A stretch of 64,000 nucleotides of DNA. Origin: Bog-756 sp963841885 (GTDB lineage Bacteria; Actinomycetota; Acidimicrobiia; Acidimicrobiales; RAAP-2). The stretch lies in the NCBI GenBank assembly GCA_963841885.1, contig CAWJEK010000021.1, positions 1-64,000 of the forward strand. The letters are read 5' to 3'. Made by a program: the position numbers and the translations under genes. Below the pieces are notes generated by a model. The model did no database searches and had not been told where the DNA came from. It was given only the letters and a program-made list of their open reading frames with translations. Shown in pieces: positions 10,680 through 18,513 of the stretch. Position 1 is the stretch's first letter; the number at the start of each line of letters is the position of its first letter.

Positions 10680-10807
10680 CATCGGCTCCCGGGCGTGCAT
10701 CAGCGGGTACTCCACCGATCGTAGGGGGCGACGCAGCCGATGGGCCGCCTCTGGAAGGGCCGCCGCACTCGAGGGTGGAGGCGGCTTTCGTGGTCAGTCC
10801 CGCGCAG

Positions 10808-11131
10808 CTACCACTTGGCCTGGAGCATGGCGAGAGAGTCGAGGTACGCGTGTTCGGCCCTGGTCAGACCCAGGAACTGGATTCCCGCCCTCACCGCGTC
10901 ATGCCGCCCCGGCACGGCATTGCGAAGTTCACCTCGAAGGTGCACGGCGAGGATGATGTGGCGCCCGACCGCCTGCTCCAGGTCCGCGTCGAGTAACTCG
11001 AGCCCGGCACCGGCCGACGAGATGTCGACGACCGTGCAATCGTGCCACGACTCGTCGGGCCCTCCTTCGAACGCGTACTTCGCCGTCCAATCGGCGAACT
11101 GCCTCGGCAGCATTCTCCGTAATTCGGACAT
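10808..11131 (-). CDS. PilZ-domain protein
   Basis: A 107-residue protein. The order RRMLPRQFADW..., DCTVVDISSAGAGLELLD and AGIQFLGLTRAEHAYL follows a PilZ domain (D/NxSxxG-type motif VDISSAGAG). PilZ domains usually bind c-di-GMP. The usual RxxxR N-terminal motif is only partly visible (RRMLPR), so nucleotide binding is uncertain. ATG 11131 has an excellent ribosome site GAAGGAG 6 nt upstream. No diguanylate cyclase gene lies in the window. Confidence 0.75.
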   Translation of the reverse strand: MSELRRMLPRQFADWTAKYAFEGGPDESWHDCTVVDISSAGAGLELLDADLEQAVGRHIILAVHLRGELRNAVPGRHDAVRAGIQFLGLTRAEHAYLDSLAMLQAKW

Positions 11132-11413
11132 CGTGGACTCCTTCCGACGCCCAGAGCGATGCTGCGCGTTTCGCAGCCACGGCCGGGTTTCCCCCGGCGA
11201 CGTCGTTCGAATCGCCCGGTTCCGTAACCCCGGGCAGAGGGAGCGGCCACGTCCCACGCCCACTGCCATCAGGTGCCGGGTCCTGCTTTCGTTGCCATCG
11301 GTGCCCGGGGCGCCGACCTGGAGGGAAAAGGGTCGAAGTACCTTCGGCCGACCCGGCCGGATCTCTCCCTCACGCGGCGGTCCCCCGCCGTAGGATCGTC
11401 GGCGGAGGTCCCG

Positions 11414-11659
11414 ATGGTGGTGGACGAACCCGTGGAAGCGCTGATCCTCGACCTGCTCGAGTGGCTCGATGCCGCCCCGCGGCCCTATGCCGACGTCATG
11501 GAGGCGTGGCGCACGTCGTGTCCCCGGCTCCCGGTGTGGGAGGAGGCGAATCGACGGGGCTACCTCGACCGATCCACGGGTGACACCAGCGGACTCGTGA
11601 CCACGTCCCCGACGGGGCGCGCCCATGTGCGGCGTCACCGGCCCGTACCCACCGCCTGA
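11414..11659 (+). CDS. Small conserved winged-helix-like hypothetical protein
   Basis: An 81-residue protein with the pattern LDLLEWLDAAPRPYADVMEA, WRTSCPRLPVWEEA and VTTSPTGRAHV. I recognise this as a widespread small conserved hypothetical protein that looks like a minimal winged-helix domain; DNA binding is inferred, not known. The start ATG 11414 follows GGAGG at 11404. It is divergent from the PilZ gene (282 bp apart, nothing else seen between) and is followed by a strong hairpin at 11684. Confidence 0.75.
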   Translation: MVVDEPVEALILDLLEWLDAAPRPYADVMEAWRTSCPRLPVWEEANRRGYLDRSTGDTSGLVTTSPTGRAHVRRHRPVPTA

Positions 11660-11683
11660 CGTCACGACCCCTCCCGCAACGAC

Positions 11684-11701
11684 CCCGCCCTCCGGGGCGG
11701 G
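11684..11701. terminator. Bidirectional terminator-like hairpin
   Basis: A perfect 7-bp stem CCCGCCC (11684-11690) and GGGCGGG (11695-11701) with a TCCG loop lies between two convergent genes. There is no U-tract, as is usual in such GC-rich genomes. Confidence 0.6.
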
Positions 11702-11730
11702 CCCGGCTGTCATCCGTTACCCGTGACCCA

Positions 11731-12096
11731 TCACCTGTCGAGTCGCTCGAGGAGCCAACCCGGACCGACGACCTCCGCCCCCAGCGCCTCGACCCGCCGT
11801 CGGAGCTCGCGATCGGCCGACACCAGCGTGACGCCGTCGGGGCGGTCGGCGGCCTCGGCCACGAGTCGGTCGTCGCCGCCGGCTCGTGCGTGCACGACCG
11901 TGACGTCCCCGGCGGTGCCCTCCTCCACGCCGCGGCGGGCCGCTCCCTCGAGCACGACGACCACGGGACCGGACAGCCGACCGACCGTCACCGCGTCCCG
12001 GACCCGGTCCACGAACGTGGCGGCCGCCCCCGGACGGTCGCGCCACCAGCCGGTGGGTCGCGACCCGATCACGTTGGCGGCATCGACGAGCAGCAC
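11731..12096 (-). CDS. NYN-domain (YacP-like) RNA-binding/nuclease protein
   Basis: About 121 residues. VLLVDAANVIGS at the N-terminus is the classic NYN/YacP first acidic motif (DxxN). It is followed by ...VVVVLEGAARR and DDRLVAEAADRPDGVTLVSADRELRRRVEALG, where the family has its other metal-binding acidic residues. NYN domains are PIN-like Mg2+-dependent ribonucleases. The start is uncertain: GTG 12096 puts the first strand at residue 1, and no ATG lies between it and the upstream thiolase stop at 12144. Same strand as the thiolase, 47 nt downstream, so possibly co-transcribed. Confidence 0.7.
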   Translation of the reverse strand: MLLVDAANVIGSRPTGWWRDRPGAAATFVDRVRDAVTVGRLSGPVVVVLEGAARRGVEEGTAGDVTVVHARAGGDDRLVAEAADRPDGVTLVSADRELRRRVEALGAEVVGPGWLLERLDR

Positions 12097-12143
12097 GACA
12101 CCGGCGCCCCCGGCGGCCCGCTGTGGAGGCCCCGTGTCGGAGG

Positions 12144-13343
12144 TCAGGCGGCGGCCTTCTCCAGGATGTGGACGCCGCAAGCCGAGCCGAGGCCGATGAC
12201 GTGGGCCAGGCCGACCGAGGCCCCCTCGATCTGGCGGTCGCCGCCCTCCCCCCGGAGGTGTTGACAGATCTCCCACACATTGGCGATCCCGGTGGCCGCG
12301 ATCGGGTGGCCCTTGGACTCGAGCCCTCCCGATACGTTGACCGGCTTGGCCCCATCCCGCCAGGTCGCCCCGGACCGGAAGAAGTCGACCGCCCCTCCCG
12401 GCTCGCACAGCATCAGGTTGTCGTAGTGGACGAGTTCGGCGGTGGCGAAGCAGTCGTGCAGTTCCACCAGGTCGAGGTCGTCCGGACCCACGCCGGCCTG
12501 CTCGTAGGCCTGGGCGGCGGCGTTGCGGGTGAGGGTGTTCACGTCCGGCAGCACCTGGCAGGCCTCGCCCCACGGGTCCGACGTCAGGATCGAGGCAGTC
12601 ACCTTGACGGCCCGCCGCTGCTGCTCGAGGCTCAACGTCCGGAGCTTGGCCCCGGACACCAGGACCGCGGCGGCCGCCCCGTCGCAGTTGGCCGAGCACA
12701 TCGGCCGCGTGTTCGGGTAGGCGATCATGATGTCGCCCATGATCTCCTCGAGCGTGAAGCGCTTCTGGTAGGCGGCCATGGGATTCAGCACGGAGTGGGC
12801 GTGGTTCTTTTCCGATATGGAGGCGAACAGCTCGAACGAGGTGTCGACGCCGTGGGCGTACCCGTACTCCTGTCCGATCTGGGCGAAGACGCCTGGCATC
12901 GTCTCGGTGCCCAGCCGCCCATCGATGGGCAGCACCGCCCCGAACCTCCCCGACGGCTCGAGCACGTCGGGATCACCCTTGATCGAGCCGCCGGCCAGCA
13001 GGCCCGCCCCGGACAGCTTCTCCACGCCCACGGCCAGTCCCATGTCGCACTCGCCGGCCTTGATGGCCATGACCACGGTGCGGAGTGCCGTGGCACCCGT
13101 GGCGCAGGCGTTGGAGACGTTGAAGACGGGGATCCCGGTCTGGCCGACCTGCTTCTGCAGCATCTGGCCGCTGGTCTGGCCGATCAGGTTGCCGTAGGCG
13201 AGGATGCCCACGTCCTTCATGGTGGTGCCGGCGTCGGCCAGCGCGGCCAACGTGGCCTCGGCGGCCAGCCCGACGGCGTCGGTGTCCGGACGCTTGCCGA
13301 ACTTGGTCATCGTGATCCCGAGGATCCACACGTCGTCTGCCAT
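12144..13343 (-). CDS. Thiolase-family acyl-CoA acetyltransferase (SCP2-type)
   Basis: A 399-residue protein that begins MADDVWILGITMTKFGKRPD. It carries the catalytic-nucleophile region NVSNACATGATAL, a GLESKGHPIAATG segment with the active-site His, and a C-terminal GLGSACGVHIL where thiolases have the second catalytic Cys. This is the SCP2-thiolase-like branch that pairs with an OB-fold/DUF35 subunit. The partner gene lies just upstream and shares one base (TGATG junction at 13343), so the two are translationally coupled. By family they cleave or condense acyl-CoA thioesters. The substrate is unknown; the nearby TetR and amidohydrolase suggest a catabolic role. Confidence 0.88.
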   Translation of the reverse strand: MADDVWILGITMTKFGKRPDTDAVGLAAEATLAALADAGTTMKDVGILAYGNLIGQTSGQMLQKQVGQTGIPVFNVSNACATGATALRTVVMAIKAGECDMGLAVGVEKLSGAGLLAGGSIKGDPDVLEPSGRFGAVLPIDGRLGTETMPGVFAQIGQEYGYAHGVDTSFELFASISEKNHAHSVLNPMAAYQKRFTLEEIMGDIMIAYPNTRPMCSANCDGAAAAVLVSGAKLRTLSLEQQRRAVKVTASILTSDPWGEACQVLPDVNTLTRNAAAQAYEQAGVGPDDLDLVELHDCFATAELVHYDNLMLCEPGGAVDFFRSGATWRDGAKPVNVSGGLESKGHPIAATGIANVWEICQHLRGEGGDRQIEGASVGLAHVIGLGSACGVHILEKAAA

Positions 13344-13744
13344 CACGCCACCTCCAGGGGCTCGAATCCGAATCCGATCGCCTCGGTGCCCTCCGAGTCC
13401 GTGAACACGGGGAAGGTGGTGAGGCGGACACCCATGCCCACCGTGACATGGTCCGGGTCGGGCGGCGTGTTGACTACGTTGGCCCGCACGCTGGTGCCGT
13501 CGCACTCGACGACCGATGCCACGAAGGGGACGTCGATCCCCGGGGCCGCCATCGAGACGATGGTGAACGTCCGCACCACACCTTCGGTGGCGATGGCCTT
13601 GCGGGTGAAGTCGGTGCCGCTGCACGAGGCGCAGGCGTCACGGTGGTCGAAGAAGCGCGCCCCGCAGGTGGTGCACTCGAACGCCTCGAGGTGCGGGTCG
13701 TCGTCCAGGACCAGGTAGTCGACCAGTGGGACTCGTTTGGGCAT
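13343..13744 (-). CDS. OB-fold / DUF35 zinc-ribbon protein, thiolase partner
   Basis: About 133 residues. A rubredoxin-like zinc ribbon (CTTCGARFF...CASCSGTDF) is followed by an OB-fold (VRTFTIVSMAAPGIDVPFVASVVE). This is the DUF35 architecture, whose members form complexes with thiolase-like enzymes; in steroid side-chain degradation, DUF35 plus a thiolase homologue makes an aldolase. The start ATG 13744 follows GAAGG; an in-frame GTG lies at 13750. Its stop overlaps the thiolase start by one base. Confidence 0.87.
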   Translation of the reverse strand: MPKRVPLVDYLVLDDDPHLEAFECTTCGARFFDHRDACASCSGTDFTRKAIATEGVVRTFTIVSMAAPGIDVPFVASVVECDGTSVRANVVNTPPDPDHVTVGMGVRLTTFPVFTDSEGTEAIGFGFEPLEVA

Positions 13745-13862
13745 CGTCACCCTTCAGATCTCGAGAGCGTCGGCGGTGGGCTCCCGGCCCCCGCTCCGGA
13801 CGGTCGTCCGTCGGGTCCCACACTAGGCGACCGGGTGAATCGACGTCCCCCTCGCGGCGGCC

Positions 13863-14559
13863 TCATCCCTCCTCGTCGGGGGTGGGGATCCGCAACGCGT
13901 TGAGGAAGATGGTGGCCAGCTGGTCGACCCCGTCGTCGAAGGCGCAGTCGACCCGGCCCTCCGACAGCCACTTCTCCGGGAACCGCTCGGTCATCGAGCC
14001 GAGGACGGCGGCGGCCACCTCCGGGTCCAACCGGGCGTCGGCCAGTCCCCGCACCTGGAGCTGACGGATCGAGTCGGAAACGGCCCGCCCGTACAGGGCC
14101 CGACGTTCCCACAGGGCGGCACGCAGCTCGGCGTCGTGGCGACTGACCTGTTCGATGACGCCCATGATGCGCGCCTCGCGGCGGTAGGTCTCGAGGTGCT
14201 TCCTCATGGCCACCCGGATCCGCTCGTAGGGCGGCGCGGTCGAGCCGGGAGCCAGGATCACTTCACCGACCGGCGAGCCCAGTTCGTCCTCGACGGCCAG
14301 CGCCACCTCGCGGAACACCTCCTCCTTGGAGTCGAAGTAGGTGTAGAAGGAGCCGTGCGAGAGACCGGCGCGGCTCGGCGATGTCCGAGATGCGGGCCTC
14401 GAGGAAGCCGTCCTCCTCGAAGATCTCCTTGGCCGCGGCCAGCAGGCGGGCACGGGTCATCTGCCCCTTGCGGGACAGCTCGCGTGGCGTCGGGGGCGGG
14501 TCGGGGACGGGACCCGCACCGGGACGGGGTGGGGGGACCGTCTGTGTCAGATCGGTCAT
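13863..14559 (-). CDS. TetR-family repressor, frameshifted near 14373
   Basis: A TetR/AcrR regulator of about 231 residues. The N-terminal DNA-binding part (TRARLLAAAKEIFEEDGFLEARISDIAE) and the rest of the HTH (AGLSHGSFYTYFDSKEEVFREV) are in different frames; removing one base near 14373 joins them. The ligand-binding part runs to 13863. The N-terminus has a Pro-rich extension. It lies between the thiolase/OB-fold pair and the amidohydrolase, all on the minus strand, so it probably controls one or both. The palindrome at 15989 is a candidate operator. Confidence 0.82.
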
Positions 14560-14588
14560 CGGCGTCGGGGGCTCACGGCGGTCGCCGG

Positions 14589-14628
14589 CGTCACTCCGGC
14601 CCCGGGCATGCCGGGAGCCGGAGTGACG
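14589..14628 (-). terminator. Long terminator hairpin after the amidohydrolase
   Basis: Arms CGTCACTCCGGC (14589-14600) and GCCGGAGTGACG (14617-14628) pair perfectly over 12 bp and enclose a second CCCGG/CCGGG stem. It lies between the amidohydrolase stop and the TetR start and most likely ends amidohydrolase transcription. Confidence 0.75.
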
Positions 14629-14653
14629 GTCGGGCGGTCGGTCGGGTCCGGGC

Positions 14654-15850
14654 TCAGACCGCGACGGGCAGCTTGAGGGCCTCGGCCAGGTTGCCGCCCA
14701 TGACCCGGCGGATGTCCTCGTCGGACAGGCTGTCGAGCTCCTTCACGTAGGAGACGGGGTCGGCCAGACCTTCGGGATGGGGGTAGTCGGATCCGAAGAC
14801 AACGTGGTCGGTGCCGATCGCCTTGATGAGGCCGAGCGGGTTCTCCTCGAAGAACGGGTGGATCCAGATGTTGCGCCGGAGCACGGCGACCGGGTCCTCG
14901 GAGTACATCTTCGGCTGCTTGGCGTACGAACGACCCAGGGCGTCCATGAGCGGCAGCACCCAGCCCGAACCGTTCTCCACCGGCAGGATCCGCAGCTTCG
15001 GGAACCGCGAGAGCATGCCGTGGGTGACGGCCGAGCACATGGCGTCGAAGATGCCGCGGTTCATGAGGTGCTGCACGTCGAGGAAGGCGTTGGAATCGGC
15101 GAAGGGCAGCAGCTCGTCGTAGTGGCCGTTCCACTGGTTGAAGTACCGGGTGAGACCGTCGTCGGAGGCGTGCATCCCCACGGTGATGTCGTACTCCTGG
15201 ACCTTGGCCCAGAAGGGGTCGAACTCGGGCAGTGCGAACGACCGGAAGCCCCGCAGGCTCGGCACCGGGGCGGGCCGGATCAGGATGATCTTGGCACCCC
15301 GTTCGGCGATCCAGTCGAGCTCCTTGATGGCCTCGTCGACGATGGGGAGGGTCACCACCGGAGCGGGGAAGATCCGGTTCTCGTAGTTGAACGTCCACTC
15401 CTCGTACATCCACTGGTTGAACGCGTGGACCACGGCGTGGGTCGCCTCGGGGTCGGTGGTGAGGCGCTCCTCGAGGACGCTGGCCAGGGTGGGCCACATG
15501 ATGGCCCGGTCGAGCCCCTGCTCGTCCATGAGCTGGAGCCGGGGCTCCGGCCGGAAGAAGGCCTCGGGCGAGCGCATGGGCTCACCGAGGATCTCGCGGC
15601 GGCTCTTGCCCTCCGGGTTCCCGTTCTTGAAGAACTCCTCCTGCGCTCCCGGCTGGGCCACCACGCTGAACGTCGGGTTCGGGATGTACTCCGAGATGAC
15701 GTTCTTGATGGCTAGCTTGTCGCGGCCGTTGACCTGCACGAGCTTGACCAGGTTGCGGTACTCGGGGGGTAGGTACCGCGTGAAGGCGTCCGGCTGCTCG
15801 TACATGTGGTTGTCTGCGTCGAAGACGGGAAAGTCGAGTCGTTGCGCCAC
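14654..15850 (-). CDS. Amidohydrolase-2 family metal-dependent hydrolase
   Basis: A 398-residue TIM-barrel protein of the COG2159 kind. FDADNHMYE near the N-terminus replaces the usual DxHxH. Further motifs are VGMHASDDG, THGMLSRFPKLRILPVENG and GSDYPHPEG, the last with the catalytic Asp. Relatives include decarboxylases and hydrolases of ring-cleavage products and small acids; the substrate is unknown. The start is GTG 15850, with AGAGGAG upstream. A strong promoter with an overlapping palindrome lies at 15977-16006. The TetR gene follows after a long terminator. Confidence 0.85.
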   Translation of the reverse strand: MAQRLDFPVFDADNHMYEQPDAFTRYLPPEYRNLVKLVQVNGRDKLAIKNVISEYIPNPTFSVVAQPGAQEEFFKNGNPEGKSRREILGEPMRSPEAFFRPEPRLQLMDEQGLDRAIMWPTLASVLEERLTTDPEATHAVVHAFNQWMYEEWTFNYENRIFPAPVVTLPIVDEAIKELDWIAERGAKIILIRPAPVPSLRGFRSFALPEFDPFWAKVQEYDITVGMHASDDGLTRYFNQWNGHYDELLPFADSNAFLDVQHLMNRGIFDAMCSAVTHGMLSRFPKLRILPVENGSGWVLPLMDALGRSYAKQPKMYSEDPVAVLRRNIWIHPFFEENPLGLIKAIGTDHVVFGSDYPHPEGLADPVSYVKELDSLSDEDIRRVMGGNLAEALKLPVAV

Positions 15851-15976
15851 AGGGGCTCCTCTGGTCGTCGGGTGATGGTCTCGTGGTCCGGCCCGGGTAG
15901 CTCGGGTGGAGGGGTCGCTCGACCGGGCACTGCCCTGGCACGTGCGGCCGGTTCCCACATCCGGTGCCGCTTGACC

Positions 15977-16006
15977 AATGTAGCAAGAGTTGACATCGAC
16001 GTCAAC
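15977..16006 (-). promoter_or_regulatory. Sigma-70-like promoter with overlapping operator
   Basis: On the minus strand a -35 TTGACG (16005-16000) and a -10 TACATT (15982-15977) are separated by exactly 17 bp. They point at the amidohydrolase start 127 bp downstream. The inverted repeat GTTGAC-6-GTCAAC (15989-16006) covers the -35 and spacer, as expected for a TetR operator. That the TetR at 13863 binds here is inference. Confidence 0.65.
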
Positions 16007-16140
16007 TTTAGAATCGCAACGGCGTGACGCCTCCGTGACGGGCGGTGCCGGGGGCGTCGGGGTATCCCGACGTCCCGGTAGTGGGCTCGCCGAGGCCACT
16101 AGTGTCGACGTGGCTGCCGGACACCAGAGAGGCCCCACCT

Positions 16141-17565
16141 GTGACGGAACTCCACGAGGTCGACGTGCCGACGCTGCGGTTGGACGAGTTCGGGCCGGTC
16201 ATCGGCAGCGACCGCCAGGCCCATCTCGAGTCCACCGCGGCGGCCAGCCGCTCACGACTCGACGGCACGGTCGTCTGGAACCTCAACTCCACGGCCGCCG
16301 GCGGCGGCGTGGCCGAGATGCTGCATGTCCTCGTCGGCTACCTGCGCGGTGCCGGGGTGGACGCCCGGTGGATCGTCATCGAGGGTGACGCCGAGTTCTT
16401 CGACATCACCAAGCGCATCCACAACCGGATCCACGGGTTCGAGGGCGCCCCCGGGGCCCTCGGTCCGGAGGCGGCCGCCCACTTCGCCGCGGTGGCCCGG
16501 GCGAACGCCGAGGCCTTCGCCGAGATCGTGAGCCCGGGCGACATCGTCCTCCTCCACGACCCCCAGACCCTCGGGATGGCTCCCCTGCTGTCCGATCGGG
16601 GGGCCCGCGTGGTGTGGCGCTCCCACATCGGCACCGCCGTGGTGAACGGGTGGACCGACGAGGCCTGGGGTCTGCTGCGGCCCTACCTGCCGGCGTGCGA
16701 CGCGTTCGTGTTCTCCCGTCAGGCCTACGTGCCCCCGTGGTTGGGACAGGACGAGATCGCCATCATCCCCCCCTCGATCGACCCCTTTTCCGCCAAGAAC
16801 CAGGCCATCGACGGTGCGGACCTCCCACAGTTCCTGGCCCAGATCGGCCTCACCTCCGAACCCCCCGAGCGCAAGGCGGTGTTCAGCCGTCGCGACGGCA
16901 CCCTCGCCGAGATCGTGCGGTCCGCGTCGATCCTGGCCGAGGAGGGTGCCCCCGAATCGCTCGACAACCTGGTCGTCCAGGTCTCACGGTGGGACGGATT
17001 GAAGGACATGCAGGGCGTCATGGCCGGGTTCGCCGCCCAGGTCGTCGGGCGGGTCGACGCCCACCTGGCGCTGGTCGGCCCTTCCACCGAGGGGGTCGCC
17101 GACGACCCCGAGGAGGTGGAGATCTTCGAGCGGTGCGTGGCCGACTGGTACGCGCTCCCGGCGGAGGCCCGACGCCGCATCCGACTCGTCTCGCTCCCCA
17201 TGGACGACCTCGAGGAGAACGCGGCGATGGTCAACGCCATCCAGCGCTCGGCCGCCGTCGTCGTCCAGAAGAGCCTGGCCGAAGGATTCGGACTGACCGT
17301 CGCCGAGGGCATGTGGAAGGGGAAGCCGCTCGTCGCCTCCGGGGTCGGCGGCATCACGGACCAGGTCGTGACCGGGACCGGCATCCTGCTCGACGACCCG
17401 ACCGACCTCGTGGCCTTCGGCGACACCCTGGCCATCCTGCTCGGTCAGCCCGAGGAGATCACCCGCCTCGGCGCCAACGCCCGTGACTACGTCACCCGGC
17501 ACTTCCTCGGCGACCGCCACCTGCTGCAGTGGGCGGCTCTGATCGACCGGCTGCTGGACGCCTGA
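16141..17565 (+). CDS. treT: Trehalose synthase TreT-like GT4 glycosyltransferase
   Basis: A 474-residue retaining glycosyltransferase. NLNSTAAGGGVAEML near the N-terminus, HDPQTLGMAPLL, WRSHIGTAV and the donor-site EGFGLTVAEGMWKGKPLVAS with E-x7-E match the TreT (glycosyltransferring trehalose synthase) group. That group joins NDP-glucose and glucose into trehalose in the cytoplasm. Length fits the family. GTG 16141 is used as start because the conserved sequence begins just after it; a weak AGAGAGG lies upstream. The gene is alone on its strand and followed by a tandem repeat block. The symbol rests on similarity; another GT4 specificity is possible. Confidence 0.8.
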   Translation: MTELHEVDVPTLRLDEFGPVIGSDRQAHLESTAAASRSRLDGTVVWNLNSTAAGGGVAEMLHVLVGYLRGAGVDARWIVIEGDAEFFDITKRIHNRIHGFEGAPGALGPEAAAHFAAVARANAEAFAEIVSPGDIVLLHDPQTLGMAPLLSDRGARVVWRSHIGTAVVNGWTDEAWGLLRPYLPACDAFVFSRQAYVPPWLGQDEIAIIPPSIDPFSAKNQAIDGADLPQFLAQIGLTSEPPERKAVFSRRDGTLAEIVRSASILAEEGAPESLDNLVVQVSRWDGLKDMQGVMAGFAAQVVGRVDAHLALVGPSTEGVADDPEEVEIFERCVADWYALPAEARRRIRLVSLPMDDLEENAAMVNAIQRSAAVVVQKSLAEGFGLTVAEGMWKGKPLVASGVGGITDQVVTGTGILLDDPTDLVAFGDTLAILLGQPEEITRLGANARDYVTRHFLGDRHLLQWAALIDRLLDA

Positions 17566-17567
17566 CG

Positions 17568-17655
17568 GGTTCGTCCGAGCGGTTCGTCCGAGGGGTTCGT
17601 CAGAGCGGACGACCACCGGACGACCACCGGACGACTGACGACTGACGACTGACGA
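17568..17655 (+). repeat. Complementary tandem-repeat hairpin after treT
   Basis: Three copies of GGTTCGTCCG-like sequence (17568, 17581, 17594; the last ends CAG) are followed by three copies of its complement, CGGACGACC/T (17606, 17617, 17628). A CTGACGA 7-bp repeat block then runs to 17655. Repeats and complement can fold into one stepped stem. It sits 3 bp after the treT stop, so a terminator or slippage-prone element is likely. Confidence 0.6.
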
Positions 17656-17790
17656 TCCGGCTGGTAGTACCGTGGGATCGTCCCTCGTGGGAGTAGCGCC
17701 CCGACCAGGTCGGACGCCTCGATTCCGGTCGACGTCCGGCGATGAACGGTGGCTCCCGTGAGTGGTTCCCCCACGCCGGGAGGTCGCGAG

Positions 17791-18438
17791 ATGCGTCATG
17801 GAACCCACAGGAGCAGCCTCGGGAGGAAGCCCGGCCGCTCCGCTCTCGACGTGATCACCCCCGGTCGGCGACGGGCGACGGGGTCCCGGATGGAAGGCGT
17901 GCATCGGGGTTCCGGCCCCCGGGGCGTGATCGTGCTGGCGCTCGTCCTCGGAGCGTCCGTCGCCACCGGCCCAGCGGCGGGTGCCGCCAGCCCGCCGGGG
18001 ACGAAGTACGTGCACGTCACCTGCACGGAGGCGGGGGGCGGATGGGTCGTCTCCGCCCCCGGGATACCACCCGGGCCGCCGGCCCCGTGGACGTTGGGTG
18101 GCTGCGACCACGGGTTGGCGGGAGGAGACCTCTCGTCGGACTTCTCCGTCAACACGGGGACGTCGAGCATTGCGTGGGCGAACGGGGCGACGTCGACCAT
18201 CAGCTACTGGGTCGACTCCGTGCCGGGCCGCGAGACCAGCCACAAGTGCCCGGCCGACCAGTTCGGCGTCGTCTACGGAGCATTCCGGTTGCACGGCCAG
18301 GTCACCGGAGGCACCCCGGGCGGCAACGGCACCGGCGTCTCCGGTCGACTGCGGGCGTGGATCTGCTACGTGCGGACGCCGGGGTCCGTAGCGTCCATCG
18401 GCTACACGTTGGCTCCGGGCACGACGTTCTCGCTCTAG
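17791..18438 (+). CDS. Secreted hypothetical protein
   Basis: 215 residues from ATG 17791, chosen for GGGAGG 7 nt upstream; ATG 17890 is an alternative. A long basic N-region precedes a hydrophobic core (GVIVLALVLGASVATGPAAGAAS) that looks like a Sec signal peptide cut after AGA or GAA. The mature part is Gly/Ser/Thr-rich with four Cys (VTCTE, GGCDH, HKCPA, WICYV), enough for two disulfides in a small beta-rich exported domain. I do not recognise the family. No partner genes: treT lies upstream, and an unrelated oxidase converges on it. Confidence 0.6.
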   Translation: MRHGTHRSSLGRKPGRSALDVITPGRRRATGSRMEGVHRGSGPRGVIVLALVLGASVATGPAAGAASPPGTKYVHVTCTEAGGGWVVSAPGIPPGPPAPWTLGGCDHGLAGGDLSSDFSVNTGTSSIAWANGATSTISYWVDSVPGRETSHKCPADQFGVVYGAFRLHGQVTGGTPGGNGTGVSGRLRAWICYVRTPGSVASIGYTLAPGTTFSL

Positions 18439-18450
18439 CCCGAACCGCCT

Positions 18451-18504
18451 CCCCGTCGACCCGGGCCACCTGCCCGTCGAGAGTTCGCGACGGGCAGGAC
18501 GGGG
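18451..18504. terminator. Bidirectional terminator hairpin
   Basis: Perfect 10-bp arms CTGCCCGTCG (18470-18479) and CGACGGGCAG (18488-18497), extended by an outer CCCCGT/ACGGGG pair, lie between two convergent genes. Confidence 0.7.
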
Positions 18505-18513
18505 ATCCGGGCC

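Noticed and set aside
17568..17655. CRISPR array
   Set aside because: Units are about 10 bp with no spacers of constant length, and no cas genes are present.
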